Source: Haliea alexandrii (GTDB lineage Bacteria > Pseudomonadota > Gammaproteobacteria > Pseudomonadales > Halieaceae). Taken from it: a stretch of 64,000 nucleotides of DNA. Where the stretch lies: positions 59,216 through 123,215 of the forward strand of contig NZ_RFLW01000005.1 of the NCBI RefSeq assembly GCF_003719295.1. The letters are read 5' to 3'. The position numbers were made by a program, and so were the translations under genes. Shown piece by piece: positions 26,393-35,011 of the stretch (positions within the stretch are counted from its first letter, which is position 1; each line of letters begins with the position of its first letter). The notes under the pieces were generated by a model. The model did not search any database and was not told where the DNA came from. It saw only the letters and a program-made list of their open reading frames with translations.

Positions 26393-27662
26393 CGGTTTGA
26401 TCTCCATTAAACGGCAAGATTATGCGGCGGTGGTTAAGCACCAGGAAAATTGCCGCGGACGCCAGAATGGCGTCAATGGATGAGACGCCGGTGATTGCCA
26501 GCAGCTCGTGATGTACCGCAAACCCGAAGCTGGTAGCGAGCGCCCAGGCGAGTACCGGCCGCCACTGCGTAACTCGCTGTCGGGAAGGCCTGACGTCAGC
26601 TGCCAGCGCCCGGGGCGAACGCCTCAATAGCAGCGCTTCCACCAGATAGATGGCGCCCACTGGCGGAATGGTTATGCCCAGCAGCACCAGGAAGTTCACC
26701 AGGTAGGTCTGTGCATCCACCAGCGCCAGCAAGGTGCCCAACACGCCAATGGTGACTACCACTTTCCAGTAGGTCGCCCGCCGTATCACCGTAGACATGG
26801 ACAGGCTGGAGGAATACAGGCACAGCACGTTCGATGACCAGGCCCCCAGGAACAGCAAGGTGAAGGCGGGCAAGCCGACACCCATGGCCAGCAACAGGCC
26901 GCGCAGGTCGACCTGACTGAGCGCGGACCCGGGAATGGCGGCGAGGAACATCACGGTGGGAAAACACAGCCCCAGCGCAACAAAAGCCGCGCCCACGGCG
27001 TGGCGTGCGTTGCGGGCGAAGCGGCTATAGTCAGGCTGTATAATCACACCGGCGATATAGGACCCCACCACAGCAGAGACCGCGGCAGAGAAGCGCATCG
27101 GCGTCGCATCTTCGACCGGACGATCCCAGTGCGGCACCTGATCCATGCTACGGAGGGCCGCATACACAACCAGCAGCAGCATGGCCGGGGTCATCCACAA
27201 CGCAATCTTGTCGATGCCACGAAACCCGGTGATGGCCACCCCCACGATCGCCGCACTGCTCGCGACGATATACAACGGCACTGGCAGCTCCCAACCGTAC
27301 AGACGTGAGAAGACAAAATCCGACAGTGACCCCAGGGTGTTGCTGATCACCGCAAACCAGCCTATCAACGACAGTGCAATCACTGTATTGACCAGCTGGG
27401 CGCCGACACCACCAAAAGCCTGTCCACAGAGCTGGTAGGTGGTGAGCCGGGTGGTCGCGCCCACATAGGAGGTCAGAGAGCCCATAACCGCGAGAATCAG
27501 GCAACCGGCGCCAAAGGCCCAGGCCGCGCGCTGCAGGCCCAGGGACCCGCCGATCTGCGCGGACACCAGGAACACGGCCATACCGATGGTCCCGCCAATA
27601 ATCACCAGCGCGATATGTAGCCCGGACAGGGTATCCCCTGCTCCGACTCCCGGCGTGGACAT
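26385..27662 (-). CDS. NCS1 family permease (CodB/hydantoin permease-like)
   Basis: A 425-aa integral membrane protein with about 12 hydrophobic segments. Early motifs (GGTIGMAVFLVSAQIGGSLG, split over residues 18-37) and the mid-protein GSYIAGVIIQPDYSRFARN resemble nucleobase:cation symporters such as cytosine permease and the hydantoin transporter Mhp1. It starts 2 bp after hyuB in the same direction. Together with HyuA/HyuB this favours import of a hydantoin or related cyclic amide over a nucleobase, which is inference from context. Confidence 0.85.
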   Translation of the reverse strand: MSTPGVGAGDTLSGLHIALVIIGGTIGMAVFLVSAQIGGSLGLQRAAWAFGAGCLILAVMGSLTSYVGATTRLTTYQLCGQAFGGVGAQLVNTVIALSLIGWFAVISNTLGSLSDFVFSRLYGWELPVPLYIVASSAAIVGVAITGFRGIDKIALWMTPAMLLLVVYAALRSMDQVPHWDRPVEDATPMRFSAAVSAVVGSYIAGVIIQPDYSRFARNARHAVGAAFVALGLCFPTVMFLAAIPGSALSQVDLRGLLLAMGVGLPAFTLLFLGAWSSNVLCLYSSSLSMSTVIRRATYWKVVVTIGVLGTLLALVDAQTYLVNFLVLLGITIPPVGAIYLVEALLLRRSPRALAADVRPSRQRVTQWRPVLAWALATSFGFAVHHELLAITGVSSIDAILASAAIFLVLNHRRIILPFNGDQTDA

Positions 27663-27664
27663 GG

Positions 27665-29347
27665 CTATTGTTCCAGTGTCTCCGAGTCGACCCCGTAGAC
27701 CGAGCTGGCATGCTCGGGGGAGATGAAGCCATCCAGCAGGTCCTCGCGCACTTGCCGGGGGTCCCGCTCCCGCGGATCACCATAGCCGCCGCCACCACCC
27801 GTTAGAGACTTGATCACCGTACCGGGGGGCATCTTGATGTCATTGGCCTTGAGTCGCACCAGCGTTTCCTGGCCGGGACGCTGGATCAAGACCTTGGGCG
27901 GCGCGCCGGAGCCCCCGCCAAACAGGCCCCAGGCCGGTGTATCGGAGCGCTCGAACCAGAGCCACAGCGAGGCGTCGGACTCCACCAGATATTCCCGGTA
28001 GGTACCGTTGCCGCCGCGATACTTGCCCGCGCCGCCCGAATCCTGGCGAATGCCGTAGCTGAGAATCCGAAGAGGATATTTGCTCTCGAAAATCTCGATG
28101 GGCAGGTCTTTGAAGCTGCCATTGACGTTGTTGATCAGGGAGTTGGCGCCGTCACCGCCGTTGAAAGCCCCCCAACCACCTGTGGTGGGCTCGATCATCA
28201 GGAAGAAGTCATCGTCGTTGCGCGGGTCCTGTCCGGCGACAGTGATGACCATGGAATCGCCATAGTGAGCGCCCGCCGCCTTGTCCGGCAGCACCGGGGC
28301 AAGGGCCTTCACGATCAGGTCGATAAGCAGGCCAAGCGGGGTGAAGTACCAGCCGCAGGGCGCCGGTTCCTGAGCGTAAAAGATCGACCGCGGAGGCGCC
28401 TGCACATCCAGCGCACGGAAAGAGCCACCATTGGGCGATACCTCGGAGCAAATCAGCAGCTTGTAAGCTACGCGCGCCGCGGCCACGGTTTGGGTCAGCC
28501 CGCAGTTCACCGGGCCGGCCGCCTGGGGTGCCGATCCGGCGAGGTCAACACTCATGCCGTCGCCCGCAATACGGACCATGAGCTTGACGCCCAACGGACC
28601 GTTACCCAGCCCGTCATCGTCGATGGTGCCCTCCGCACTGTACTCGCCATCGGGCAGGGCAATAATCGCCTCACGCTCCTTGGCCTCGGTCTGCTTGTAG
28701 ATTTCGTCGCGGGCTGCGCAAATGGTGTCCTTGCCGAAACGGTCATACAACGCCTGCAGCCTTTGCTCACCGGTGCGCCCGGCGGCAATCTGTGCATTCA
28801 GGTCGCCGATCGTAGCGTCGCCGAAGCGGCTGTTGAGACGCAGCAGTTCAATCACGTCCTGGCGCGGCTTGCCCGCGTCGTAGAGGCGCGTTGGCCCCCA
28901 GCGGGTGCCTTCCTGATAAATTTCGTGGGAGTCCACCGGAGTACCCGGATCCTTGGCTCCCACATCCAGCCAGTGCGCGCGGGAGGCGGCAAAACCCACG
29001 CGAGTGCCACGCCAGAAGATCGGCATGATGATGGTCGAGTCGTTCAAGTGGGTGCCGGTCATGTAGGAGTCGTTCATATAGAACACATCACCTTCCTGGA
29101 AGTAATCCCAGCCGTACCGTTCCGCCATGATCTTGACGCAGATTTCCAGGTTACCGAGAAACAGCGGCAGCCCCAGAGACTGACCGAGCACTTCACCGTT
29201 CTCGTCGATCAACGCCACCGAGCAATCCTTGCCCTCGTAGATGACCGGAGTGAAGGCACTGCGAATCAAGGTTGCATTCATGTCGCTGGCGATAGCAATG
29301 AAGGCATTGCGGATAATTTCCGTGGTGATCGGATCTACCTGGCTCAT
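27665..29347 (-). CDS. Hydantoinase B/oxoprolinase family subunit
   Basis: A 560-aa B subunit of an ATP-dependent hydantoinase/5-oxoprolinase-type enzyme. The N-terminus DPITTEIIRNAFIAIASDMNATL and later MNDSYMTGTHLNDS, GDGANSLINNV and GGGGGYGDP are typical of HyuB. It opens a cyclic amide at the cost of ATP together with HyuA. The start codon overlaps the hyuA stop (ATGA at 29344-29347). Substrates of this family include hydantoins, N-methylhydantoin, 5-oxoproline and acetone (carboxylases), so the sequence alone does not fix the reaction. Confidence 0.9.
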   Translation of the reverse strand: MSQVDPITTEIIRNAFIAIASDMNATLIRSAFTPVIYEGKDCSVALIDENGEVLGQSLGLPLFLGNLEICVKIMAERYGWDYFQEGDVFYMNDSYMTGTHLNDSTIIMPIFWRGTRVGFAASRAHWLDVGAKDPGTPVDSHEIYQEGTRWGPTRLYDAGKPRQDVIELLRLNSRFGDATIGDLNAQIAAGRTGEQRLQALYDRFGKDTICAARDEIYKQTEAKEREAIIALPDGEYSAEGTIDDDGLGNGPLGVKLMVRIAGDGMSVDLAGSAPQAAGPVNCGLTQTVAAARVAYKLLICSEVSPNGGSFRALDVQAPPRSIFYAQEPAPCGWYFTPLGLLIDLIVKALAPVLPDKAAGAHYGDSMVITVAGQDPRNDDDFFLMIEPTTGGWGAFNGGDGANSLINNVNGSFKDLPIEIFESKYPLRILSYGIRQDSGGAGKYRGGNGTYREYLVESDASLWLWFERSDTPAWGLFGGGSGAPPKVLIQRPGQETLVRLKANDIKMPPGTVIKSLTGGGGGYGDPRERDPRQVREDLLDGFISPEHASSVYGVDSETLEQ

Positions 29348-31368
29348 GCTGGGATTCCTCGAGTCAGTATCAGGTTGCTCTCCTCGTCGACCCGCAGTTG
29401 CCAGCCATCGGGCAGCACCGTCGTCGCGCTTTGTTCCTCAATGATGGCAGGGCCGGTTGCCTGGTAGCCGACAGGCAGGCGGTCGCGGCGCAAAACCTGC
29501 GTGCCCAGCGTTACTCCCCGGAACACGGCTTCACGCCGGCCTATCACAGCATCCCTGCCATCGCCGGTAACCGTGTGCGGATGTTCATCGTACTTGGCAA
29601 TCGCGCCGATCGCCGCGAGGCGCAGGTTGACAAACTCGATCGGCGCTTCGGGACTGGAGTGGCCGTGACGCTGCTTGTGGGCATCGTGAAACCGCGTGCT
29701 GAGTGCGGCGATATCCAGCTCGTCAGGCAAGGCGATATTGATGGTGTATTCCTGACCCGAGTAGCGCATGTCCGCAGAGCGCAGGAAGGAGATACAATCA
29801 GCAGAGATTCCCTCTTGCATCACGGCGTCCCGTCCCTCCTCGGCCAAGTCGGCGAACAGGCCTTCGAGCTCTTCCGGCACGACGCTCGCCGCGGGGCGGA
29901 AAAAGCTCAGGGTGAGGTCGCTGCGCAGATCGGTTTGCAGCATGCCCCAAGCGGAGAAAGTGCCCGGGAAACGCGGGATCAGCACTTCGCGAATGTCGAG
30001 CTCCTCGGCCAGAAACACCGCCGCCATTGGTCCCGCACCACCAAAGGCGACCAGGGTGAAGTCACGCGGGTCCACGCCCTCGCTAACGGTAATGGTACGC
30101 ATCGCATCAGCCATGGCGGCGTTGGAAATTGCCAGAATACCCTCGGCAAAGGGTACCGGCTGCATCCCCGCGCGCTGTGCCAGCGACTCTATTGCCGCGC
30201 CCGTCGCCGCTGCATCCAGTGACATCTCGCCGCTGAGCAGGGAGCGAGCTCCCAGACGTCCGAGGTAGAGGTTGGCATCGGTAACAGTGGGCTCCGTACC
30301 TCCATTGCCATAGCAAGCCGGGCCGGGCACAGAGCCCGCGCTGCGCGGCCCGACTCTCACTGCATCATTGTCCAGCCAGGCGACCGAACCGCCACCTGTG
30401 CCGATGGTCTGAATATCCACGATCGACATCAGCAGGGGCAGGCCTTCCAGCTCCGTTTCCAGGGTGGTACTGGCCTCGCCGTCGACAACCAGGCTCAAAT
30501 CAAAGGAGGTGCCGCCCATATCGACGCAGAGCAGGTTCGGGCGTTTCGCACGCTTCGCCAGCGAGGCACCGGCAATGGTGCCACCCACCGGACCGGACAG
30601 AAGCGTAAACACCGGCTTTTCGCGCGCAGTGTCCGCCGTGGTGACGCCGCCACTGGACTGCATGATATGCACTCCCGCCCGCATGCCGCGCTCGCGAAGC
30701 TGTTCCTGCAAGCTGAGCAGGTAGCGCTCGACCACCGGGGCCACGTAGGCATTCATGACAGCCGAGGATGCACGTTCGTACTCACGCCACTCCCGTGCCA
30801 CATCGTGGGAAAGGGAGATAGACACCCCAGGCAAGGCCGCGCCGAGAATCTCCCGGGCACGCACCTCGTGAGCGGGATAGGCGTAGCTGTGCAACAGGCA
30901 CACTGCGACCGCGTGAATGTTCTCCGCCTTGACCTTGTCGATAATTGGCTGAAAATCCGCCTCGTTCAGTGGCTCAATTTCCCTGCCATCCCAGGCCAGA
31001 CGACCGCGCACCTCGTGCACATCTCGGCGCGGCACCAGCTGCGCCGGCTTGCTGTAACGCAGATCGTAAAGGGCATCGCGATTGCCGCGGGCAATGACGT
31101 AACTGTCACCCGCGCCCGCGGTCGCTACCAGCAGGACGCGCTCACCCCGTCGTTCCAGAAAGGCGTTGAGCCCCACCGTCGTACCGTGCACGAAGTATTC
31201 GATATCGGCGAGGTCTGGCACTACGTCCTTGATACCATTGATCACGCCGAGCGCGGGGTTTTCCCGCGTGGTCGGGACCTTGTTGACAAAGACCGGTCCA
31301 TCCGAGGGCTCGATCACTATATCGGTGAAGGTGCCACCGATGTCAGCAGAAACATGATATTTGGTCAT
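29344..31368 (-). CDS. Hydantoinase A/oxoprolinase family subunit
   Basis: A 674-aa A subunit with an ASKHA-type ATPase fold. Phosphate-binding loops are visible as DIGGTFTDIVIE (9-20) and DMGGTSFDLSLV (near 290). Typical sequences GPAC-YGNGGTEPTVTDANL and FGGAGPMAA are present. The C-terminal part matches the hydantoinase A family. It works with the overlapping hyuB product. It lies 2 bp after the TonB receptor gene in one operon and is likely controlled by the XRE-cupin regulator. Confidence 0.92.
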   Translation of the reverse strand: MTKYHVSADIGGTFTDIVIEPSDGPVFVNKVPTTRENPALGVINGIKDVVPDLADIEYFVHGTTVGLNAFLERRGERVLLVATAGAGDSYVIARGNRDALYDLRYSKPAQLVPRRDVHEVRGRLAWDGREIEPLNEADFQPIIDKVKAENIHAVAVCLLHSYAYPAHEVRAREILGAALPGVSISLSHDVAREWREYERASSAVMNAYVAPVVERYLLSLQEQLRERGMRAGVHIMQSSGGVTTADTAREKPVFTLLSGPVGGTIAGASLAKRAKRPNLLCVDMGGTSFDLSLVVDGEASTTLETELEGLPLLMSIVDIQTIGTGGGSVAWLDNDAVRVGPRSAGSVPGPACYGNGGTEPTVTDANLYLGRLGARSLLSGEMSLDAAATGAAIESLAQRAGMQPVPFAEGILAISNAAMADAMRTITVSEGVDPRDFTLVAFGGAGPMAAVFLAEELDIREVLIPRFPGTFSAWGMLQTDLRSDLTLSFFRPAASVVPEELEGLFADLAEEGRDAVMQEGISADCISFLRSADMRYSGQEYTINIALPDELDIAALSTRFHDAHKQRHGHSSPEAPIEFVNLRLAAIGAIAKYDEHPHTVTGDGRDAVIGRREAVFRGVTLGTQVLRRDRLPVGYQATGPAIIEEQSATTVLPDGWQLRVDEESNLILTRGIPA

Positions 31369-31370
31369 AA

Positions 31371-33596
31371 TCAGAAGTTATACCTGAGTCGAAGGTTCCA
31401 GATTTTGCCCGGTGCTCGCGCAGAGAACCCCCCTGCCACCCACTCCGAGTTGTATTCCTCGTCCAGCGCGTTCTGGACCTGCCAGATCGCGGACCACTTG
31501 TCATCAGCATCCGTGACACCAATGCGCAGACTGAGGAAATCCAGCGGATCGCGCGCCGTCGAGTTCTGCACATCCCAGTACTGCTCACCGCGGCGCTCGT
31601 AATCGACCCTGGCAAACAGGTTCAGGTTGGCAAAATTCAGCGGTACTTCATACTGGCCACCCAGGTTGAAGGTCGTATCCGCAACATAAGGTGCGTCGTT
31701 CCCTTCCGCCGTCGGGTCTACCACATATTCCTTGATCTCGCTGTCTGTGTAGCCCACGGACGCGTAGAGGTCGAGATTCTCGGTCGCTCTCAGGTTCAAC
31801 TCAAGCTCTCCGCCGTAGAGCTGGACTTCATCAATGTTGGTAAGAATCTGGGCGCTGACCGCACCGATGAAGGAGAAGAATTGCTGCCCCTCAACCTTGG
31901 TGGCAAAGCCGGCGCCAATCAGGCGCAGGCGATCGTTGAAGTACAGCCCTTTGTAGCCCACCTCAAAGGACTCCGACTCCTCCTGATCGACCACGTCACT
32001 AAGACCAGCCAGCCCGACAGAGGCCGCCACATCGGAGATGCCGTTCTGGTTAAACTGGCCGCTGCGGAATCCGCGCCCCCAGGTGGCGTACCAGTTGTGT
32101 TCATCGGATGGCTGATAGCGCAGGGTAACCTTCGGCTGCACCATGTCGAAGGTTTCCTTGTTGCGCGCTCCAGGCACGCCGGCGGGGAACTGCAATGGCG
32201 ATACGTCCTGCACCCGCTCCTCTTCGTCGTAACGCAGCGCCAGCGACAGTTCGAAATCGGTGCCTATATCCACACTGGTTTGACCAAACACAGCCATGGC
32301 GGTGTTGCTATTGTCATCAGCGAGGAAAGACGTCGAGGGATTGCGCGGGTCAGTCGTCGGCTCGCGCTCCAGACGAATGATTCCGGCGCCCGTATCGACC
32401 CCGGTGGACAGGGACACAAACCGGTCCCATTCCAGGTAATAGACACCGACTTCCCAGCGCACAGGCTGCTCGTCTGGCGAGCGGAAACGGAGCTCCTGAC
32501 TCCAGGCCTCGATGTCGAAAAACCCGGTCTGGGTGCCATCATTGCCAAACAGTTCCGGCGGGCTCATGGCGGCCGTGTAGGGGAACTGGTCGGAATCCGA
32601 CCACTCCTCCAGATCGGTAAAGCTGGTGGTGGAAATCAGCGTGCCCAGGTCCGTCGCCCAGTCGACCTTCAGCGCGACGTCATACATATCCCGTTCGCCG
32701 TAGTCGACGTTGTTGTCTCGCACCGGCAGCACATTGTTGGCATCGATGGGGCCGGTATCGGTACCGAAGCCGATCGCGGTGACTCCGTCCGGCGCCAGGT
32801 CCACGCCCTGGAACTGGAAGCCAATACCCCTGCCCTTGTGCTGCGCGAGAGTTGTGCGCAGGTCGATAGTGAGATTCGCGGTGGGCTCATAGATCAGGCG
32901 TCCGCGCAGCACTGAATCCTCGAAGCGGTCCGCCTCTTCATTGCGGGTAATGTTGGTCAGGTAGCCGTCACGATCAATATGCCTGGCAGACACCTGGGCA
33001 AACAACCGGTCGTCAATCAGTGACCCGCCGTAGGAGCCCTCCAGCAAGTACTCGTCACCTGAACCCGCGCCGGCACTGATGTACCCCTCGGTCTCATTGG
33101 TGGGGCGACGGGTATTGATAATGATGGCGCCACCGGTTGCATTGCGTCCGTAGATTGCACCCTGGGGGCCCTTCACCACCTGCACGCTCTCGACATCGAA
33201 CAGTTCCTGGCGAAACTGGATGCCGCTGAATTGCAACACCCCGTCAATGATCGTGGCCACCGGGGCCTCGCCATTGCGTACCTGGGTCAAACCGCGAATA
33301 CTGAGAAAGCTGGTCCCGACTCCCTGAGATGTCGCGAGCGTCACGTTGGGTGTCAGTGCGATGAAATCCTCCATGCGTTGAACATTGGCATCCTGAAGCG
33401 CCTGGGCGGTGAACGCAGTCACCGCGTAGGGCGCCTCTTGCAGACTTTCGTCGCGGCGACGCGCCGTGACCGTAACTTCCTCCAGAACCATGGCACCCTC
33501 CGGCGTCCCGGCCTGCGCCTGCGCGAGCGGCGCCACAGGAAGTACTGCCAGCAAGGCGAACGTGTGCGTTAAACCAGTGCTCGAAATTTTCTTCAT
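31371..33596 (-). CDS. TonB-dependent outer-membrane receptor
   Basis: A 741-aa receptor with a signal peptide (ALLAVLPVAPLAQAQ), TonB box EEVTVTARR (39-47), a plug domain (about 55-165) and a 22-strand barrel ending in LRLRYNF. A GGGGAGAGA ribosome binding site stands before the ATG. It is the first gene of the TonB-hyuA-hyuB-permease operon, so it probably imports the hydantoinase substrate or a precursor too large or scarce for porins. Family: Caulobacter-type general TBDR. Confidence 0.93.
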   Translation of the reverse strand: MKKISSTGLTHTFALLAVLPVAPLAQAQAGTPEGAMVLEEVTVTARRRDESLQEAPYAVTAFTAQALQDANVQRMEDFIALTPNVTLATSQGVGTSFLSIRGLTQVRNGEAPVATIIDGVLQFSGIQFRQELFDVESVQVVKGPQGAIYGRNATGGAIIINTRRPTNETEGYISAGAGSGDEYLLEGSYGGSLIDDRLFAQVSARHIDRDGYLTNITRNEEADRFEDSVLRGRLIYEPTANLTIDLRTTLAQHKGRGIGFQFQGVDLAPDGVTAIGFGTDTGPIDANNVLPVRDNNVDYGERDMYDVALKVDWATDLGTLISTTSFTDLEEWSDSDQFPYTAAMSPPELFGNDGTQTGFFDIEAWSQELRFRSPDEQPVRWEVGVYYLEWDRFVSLSTGVDTGAGIIRLEREPTTDPRNPSTSFLADDNSNTAMAVFGQTSVDIGTDFELSLALRYDEEERVQDVSPLQFPAGVPGARNKETFDMVQPKVTLRYQPSDEHNWYATWGRGFRSGQFNQNGISDVAASVGLAGLSDVVDQEESESFEVGYKGLYFNDRLRLIGAGFATKVEGQQFFSFIGAVSAQILTNIDEVQLYGGELELNLRATENLDLYASVGYTDSEIKEYVVDPTAEGNDAPYVADTTFNLGGQYEVPLNFANLNLFARVDYERRGEQYWDVQNSTARDPLDFLSLRIGVTDADDKWSAIWQVQNALDEEYNSEWVAGGFSARAPGKIWNLRLRYNF

Positions 33597-33707
33597 CTAT
33601 GTCTCTCCCCAGATTCCATACCCAACAGGCATCGCCGACGGCAGGCGGTTGGCACAGTGGCCAGCAAGCTCCAGCAGCGAGGCTACAGCAACCAAAAATG
33701 AGTTAAA

Positions 33708-33757
33708 ATTTTAAGTATGTCAATATTTTTTGACAATATGTTTTCGTCGGGTACACT
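33708..33757. promoter_or_regulatory. Divergent promoters sharing a TGTCAA-N6-TTGACA operator
   Basis: A perfect palindrome TGTCAA-TATTTT-TTGACA (33718-33735) lies between the TonB/hyu operon and the XRE-cupin gene. Rightward: -35 TTGACA (33730-33735), 16-base spacer, -10 TACACT (33752-33757). Leftward: -35 TTGTCA (complement of 33731-33736), 17-base spacer, -10 TAAAAT (complement of 33708-33713). The palindrome overlaps the -35 region of both, as expected for a repressor controlling itself and the operon. Confidence 0.7.
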
Positions 33758-33784
33758 CCCCACATCACGTTGGAGGGGCCTGGT

Positions 33785-34360
33785 GTGGAAAAGAAAAAGA
33801 AGTCATTGATCAAGCGCTCTATGGGCGGTCTGCTCAAGGCGCGGCGCCTGGAGCAGAAGCTTACACTGCAGGAGTTGGCAGAGAAGGCTGATCTGTCTGC
33901 CGCATTTCTGTCGCAGGCTGAGCGCGGCAAGGCAACTCCGTCAATCGTTTCCTTGATCAATATTGCGCGCGCTCTGGGCACCGACATTCACTACTTCATC
34001 TCACCGCCGGTGCCTGCCGAACTGGTCAGCAAGGCCAACGACCCGCGGTACCTGAACATTGATTCGCCGATTACCTATCGGGTGTTGAACGCTTCCGTAC
34101 CCAATCAGCGCATGAGCGCGCTGCTCATGGATATCCCTCCCGGCGTTGAGCTGCCCACGGTGCATCGGGATGAAGGAGAGGATATCTTCTACATCATCAA
34201 GGGCAGAGTGGAGCAAATGATCGACGACAAGGTGTTCAGTCTTCAGGCGGGAGATTGTGTCCACATGAACACCCAGCTCGGTCACAACATCGTCAACAAA
34301 AGCAAAGGTACGGCAACAATTCTCTGGGTAGGGACCCCAGTCCTGCTACCCGTAGAATAG
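33785..34360 (+). CDS. XRE-family HTH regulator with C-terminal cupin
   Basis: A 191-aa regulator: an N-terminal HTH (LKARRLEQKLTLQELAEKA, AAFLSQAERGKATPSI, about 12-67) and a C-terminal cupin sensor (about 105-185; VHRDEGEDIFYIIKGRVE, LGHNIVNKS). A TTG at 33770 is in frame, but GGAGGGG at 33772-33778 sits 6 bp before the GTG at 33785, which is therefore the start. XRE-cupin proteins often sense small amino-acid-like ligands (PuuR, for example). Divergent from the hyu operon, it is the probable local regulator. Confidence 0.9.
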   Translation: MEKKKKSLIKRSMGGLLKARRLEQKLTLQELAEKADLSAAFLSQAERGKATPSIVSLINIARALGTDIHYFISPPVPAELVSKANDPRYLNIDSPITYRVLNASVPNQRMSALLMDIPPGVELPTVHRDEGEDIFYIIKGRVEQMIDDKVFSLQAGDCVHMNTQLGHNIVNKSKGTATILWVGTPVLLPVE

Positions 34361-34371
34361 CGGGAAATCCC

Positions 34372-34887
34372 ATGGCATTTCTGGATGTGGTAACAGAACT
34401 TGGTCACTTCAGCGTGCTGCTGCGGCCAGACGAGGCCCCGGTGACCTGTGGCTATTTTGCATCGCTTGCCCGCAGCGGGGCCTTCCAGAACGGCAGCATT
34501 TTCCGCATCGTGTCTACACGCAAACACGGTGGCATTGAAAAAAACCCGATTGACGTGGTACAGGTTGGCATGCCGGCAGGGATGGATGCGCAACGGACTC
34601 GTATCCAGCATGAGCACACGGCCCTCACCACCCTGCGACATGAACGCTGGACAGTCTCCGCAGCTCGTTTTGATCCGGGTGAGGTGTACGGCAGTTTTTT
34701 TGTTTGTCTGGAGCGCGAACCCGCGCTGGATTTTGGCGGCAACCGGCACGGTGATGGACAAGGATTTGCGGCTTTCGGCAGCGTGGTCAGTGGCCAGAGC
34801 ACCATCGAGCAAGCACATCTTCGGGCCGAGGAGGATACCTGGCTGACAACACGCATAGCGATCACCGACGTGCTCTACCGAGACTGA
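34372..34887 (+). CDS. Cyclophilin-type peptidyl-prolyl isomerase-like protein
   Basis: A 172-aa cyclophilin-fold protein (MAFLDVVTELGHFSVLL, PVTCGYFASLARSGAFQNG then SIFRIV; FFVCL, GFAAFGSVVSG). It lacks a signal peptide, so is cytoplasmic. The family's catalytic Arg-containing HRVI is replaced by RIVS, so isomerase activity is uncertain. It starts 11 bp after the XRE-cupin gene and is probably co-transcribed. Similar cyclophilin-fold proteins occur next to amino-acid and amide catabolism genes, where an enzymatic or accessory role has not been settled. Confidence 0.78.
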   Translation: MAFLDVVTELGHFSVLLRPDEAPVTCGYFASLARSGAFQNGSIFRIVSTRKHGGIEKNPIDVVQVGMPAGMDAQRTRIQHEHTALTTLRHERWTVSAARFDPGEVYGSFFVCLEREPALDFGGNRHGDGQGFAAFGSVVSGQSTIEQAHLRAEEDTWLTTRIAITDVLYRD

Positions 34888-35011
34888 GGATCATGCCAGC
34901 GCGGCCAAGCGTCCTTGACACTGGCACTCTAGGCGTCGCCCTGAATTTCGTGTGCCGCCTCTTCGCCCTGAAACTTCAACCAGTGAATCAATATCGAACA
35001 GGGTTTCATAC

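Noticed and set aside
28265-29467. 400-codon plus-strand frame opposite hyuB
   Set aside because: Antisense to a clear hydantoinase B gene, and the frame crosses into hyuA.
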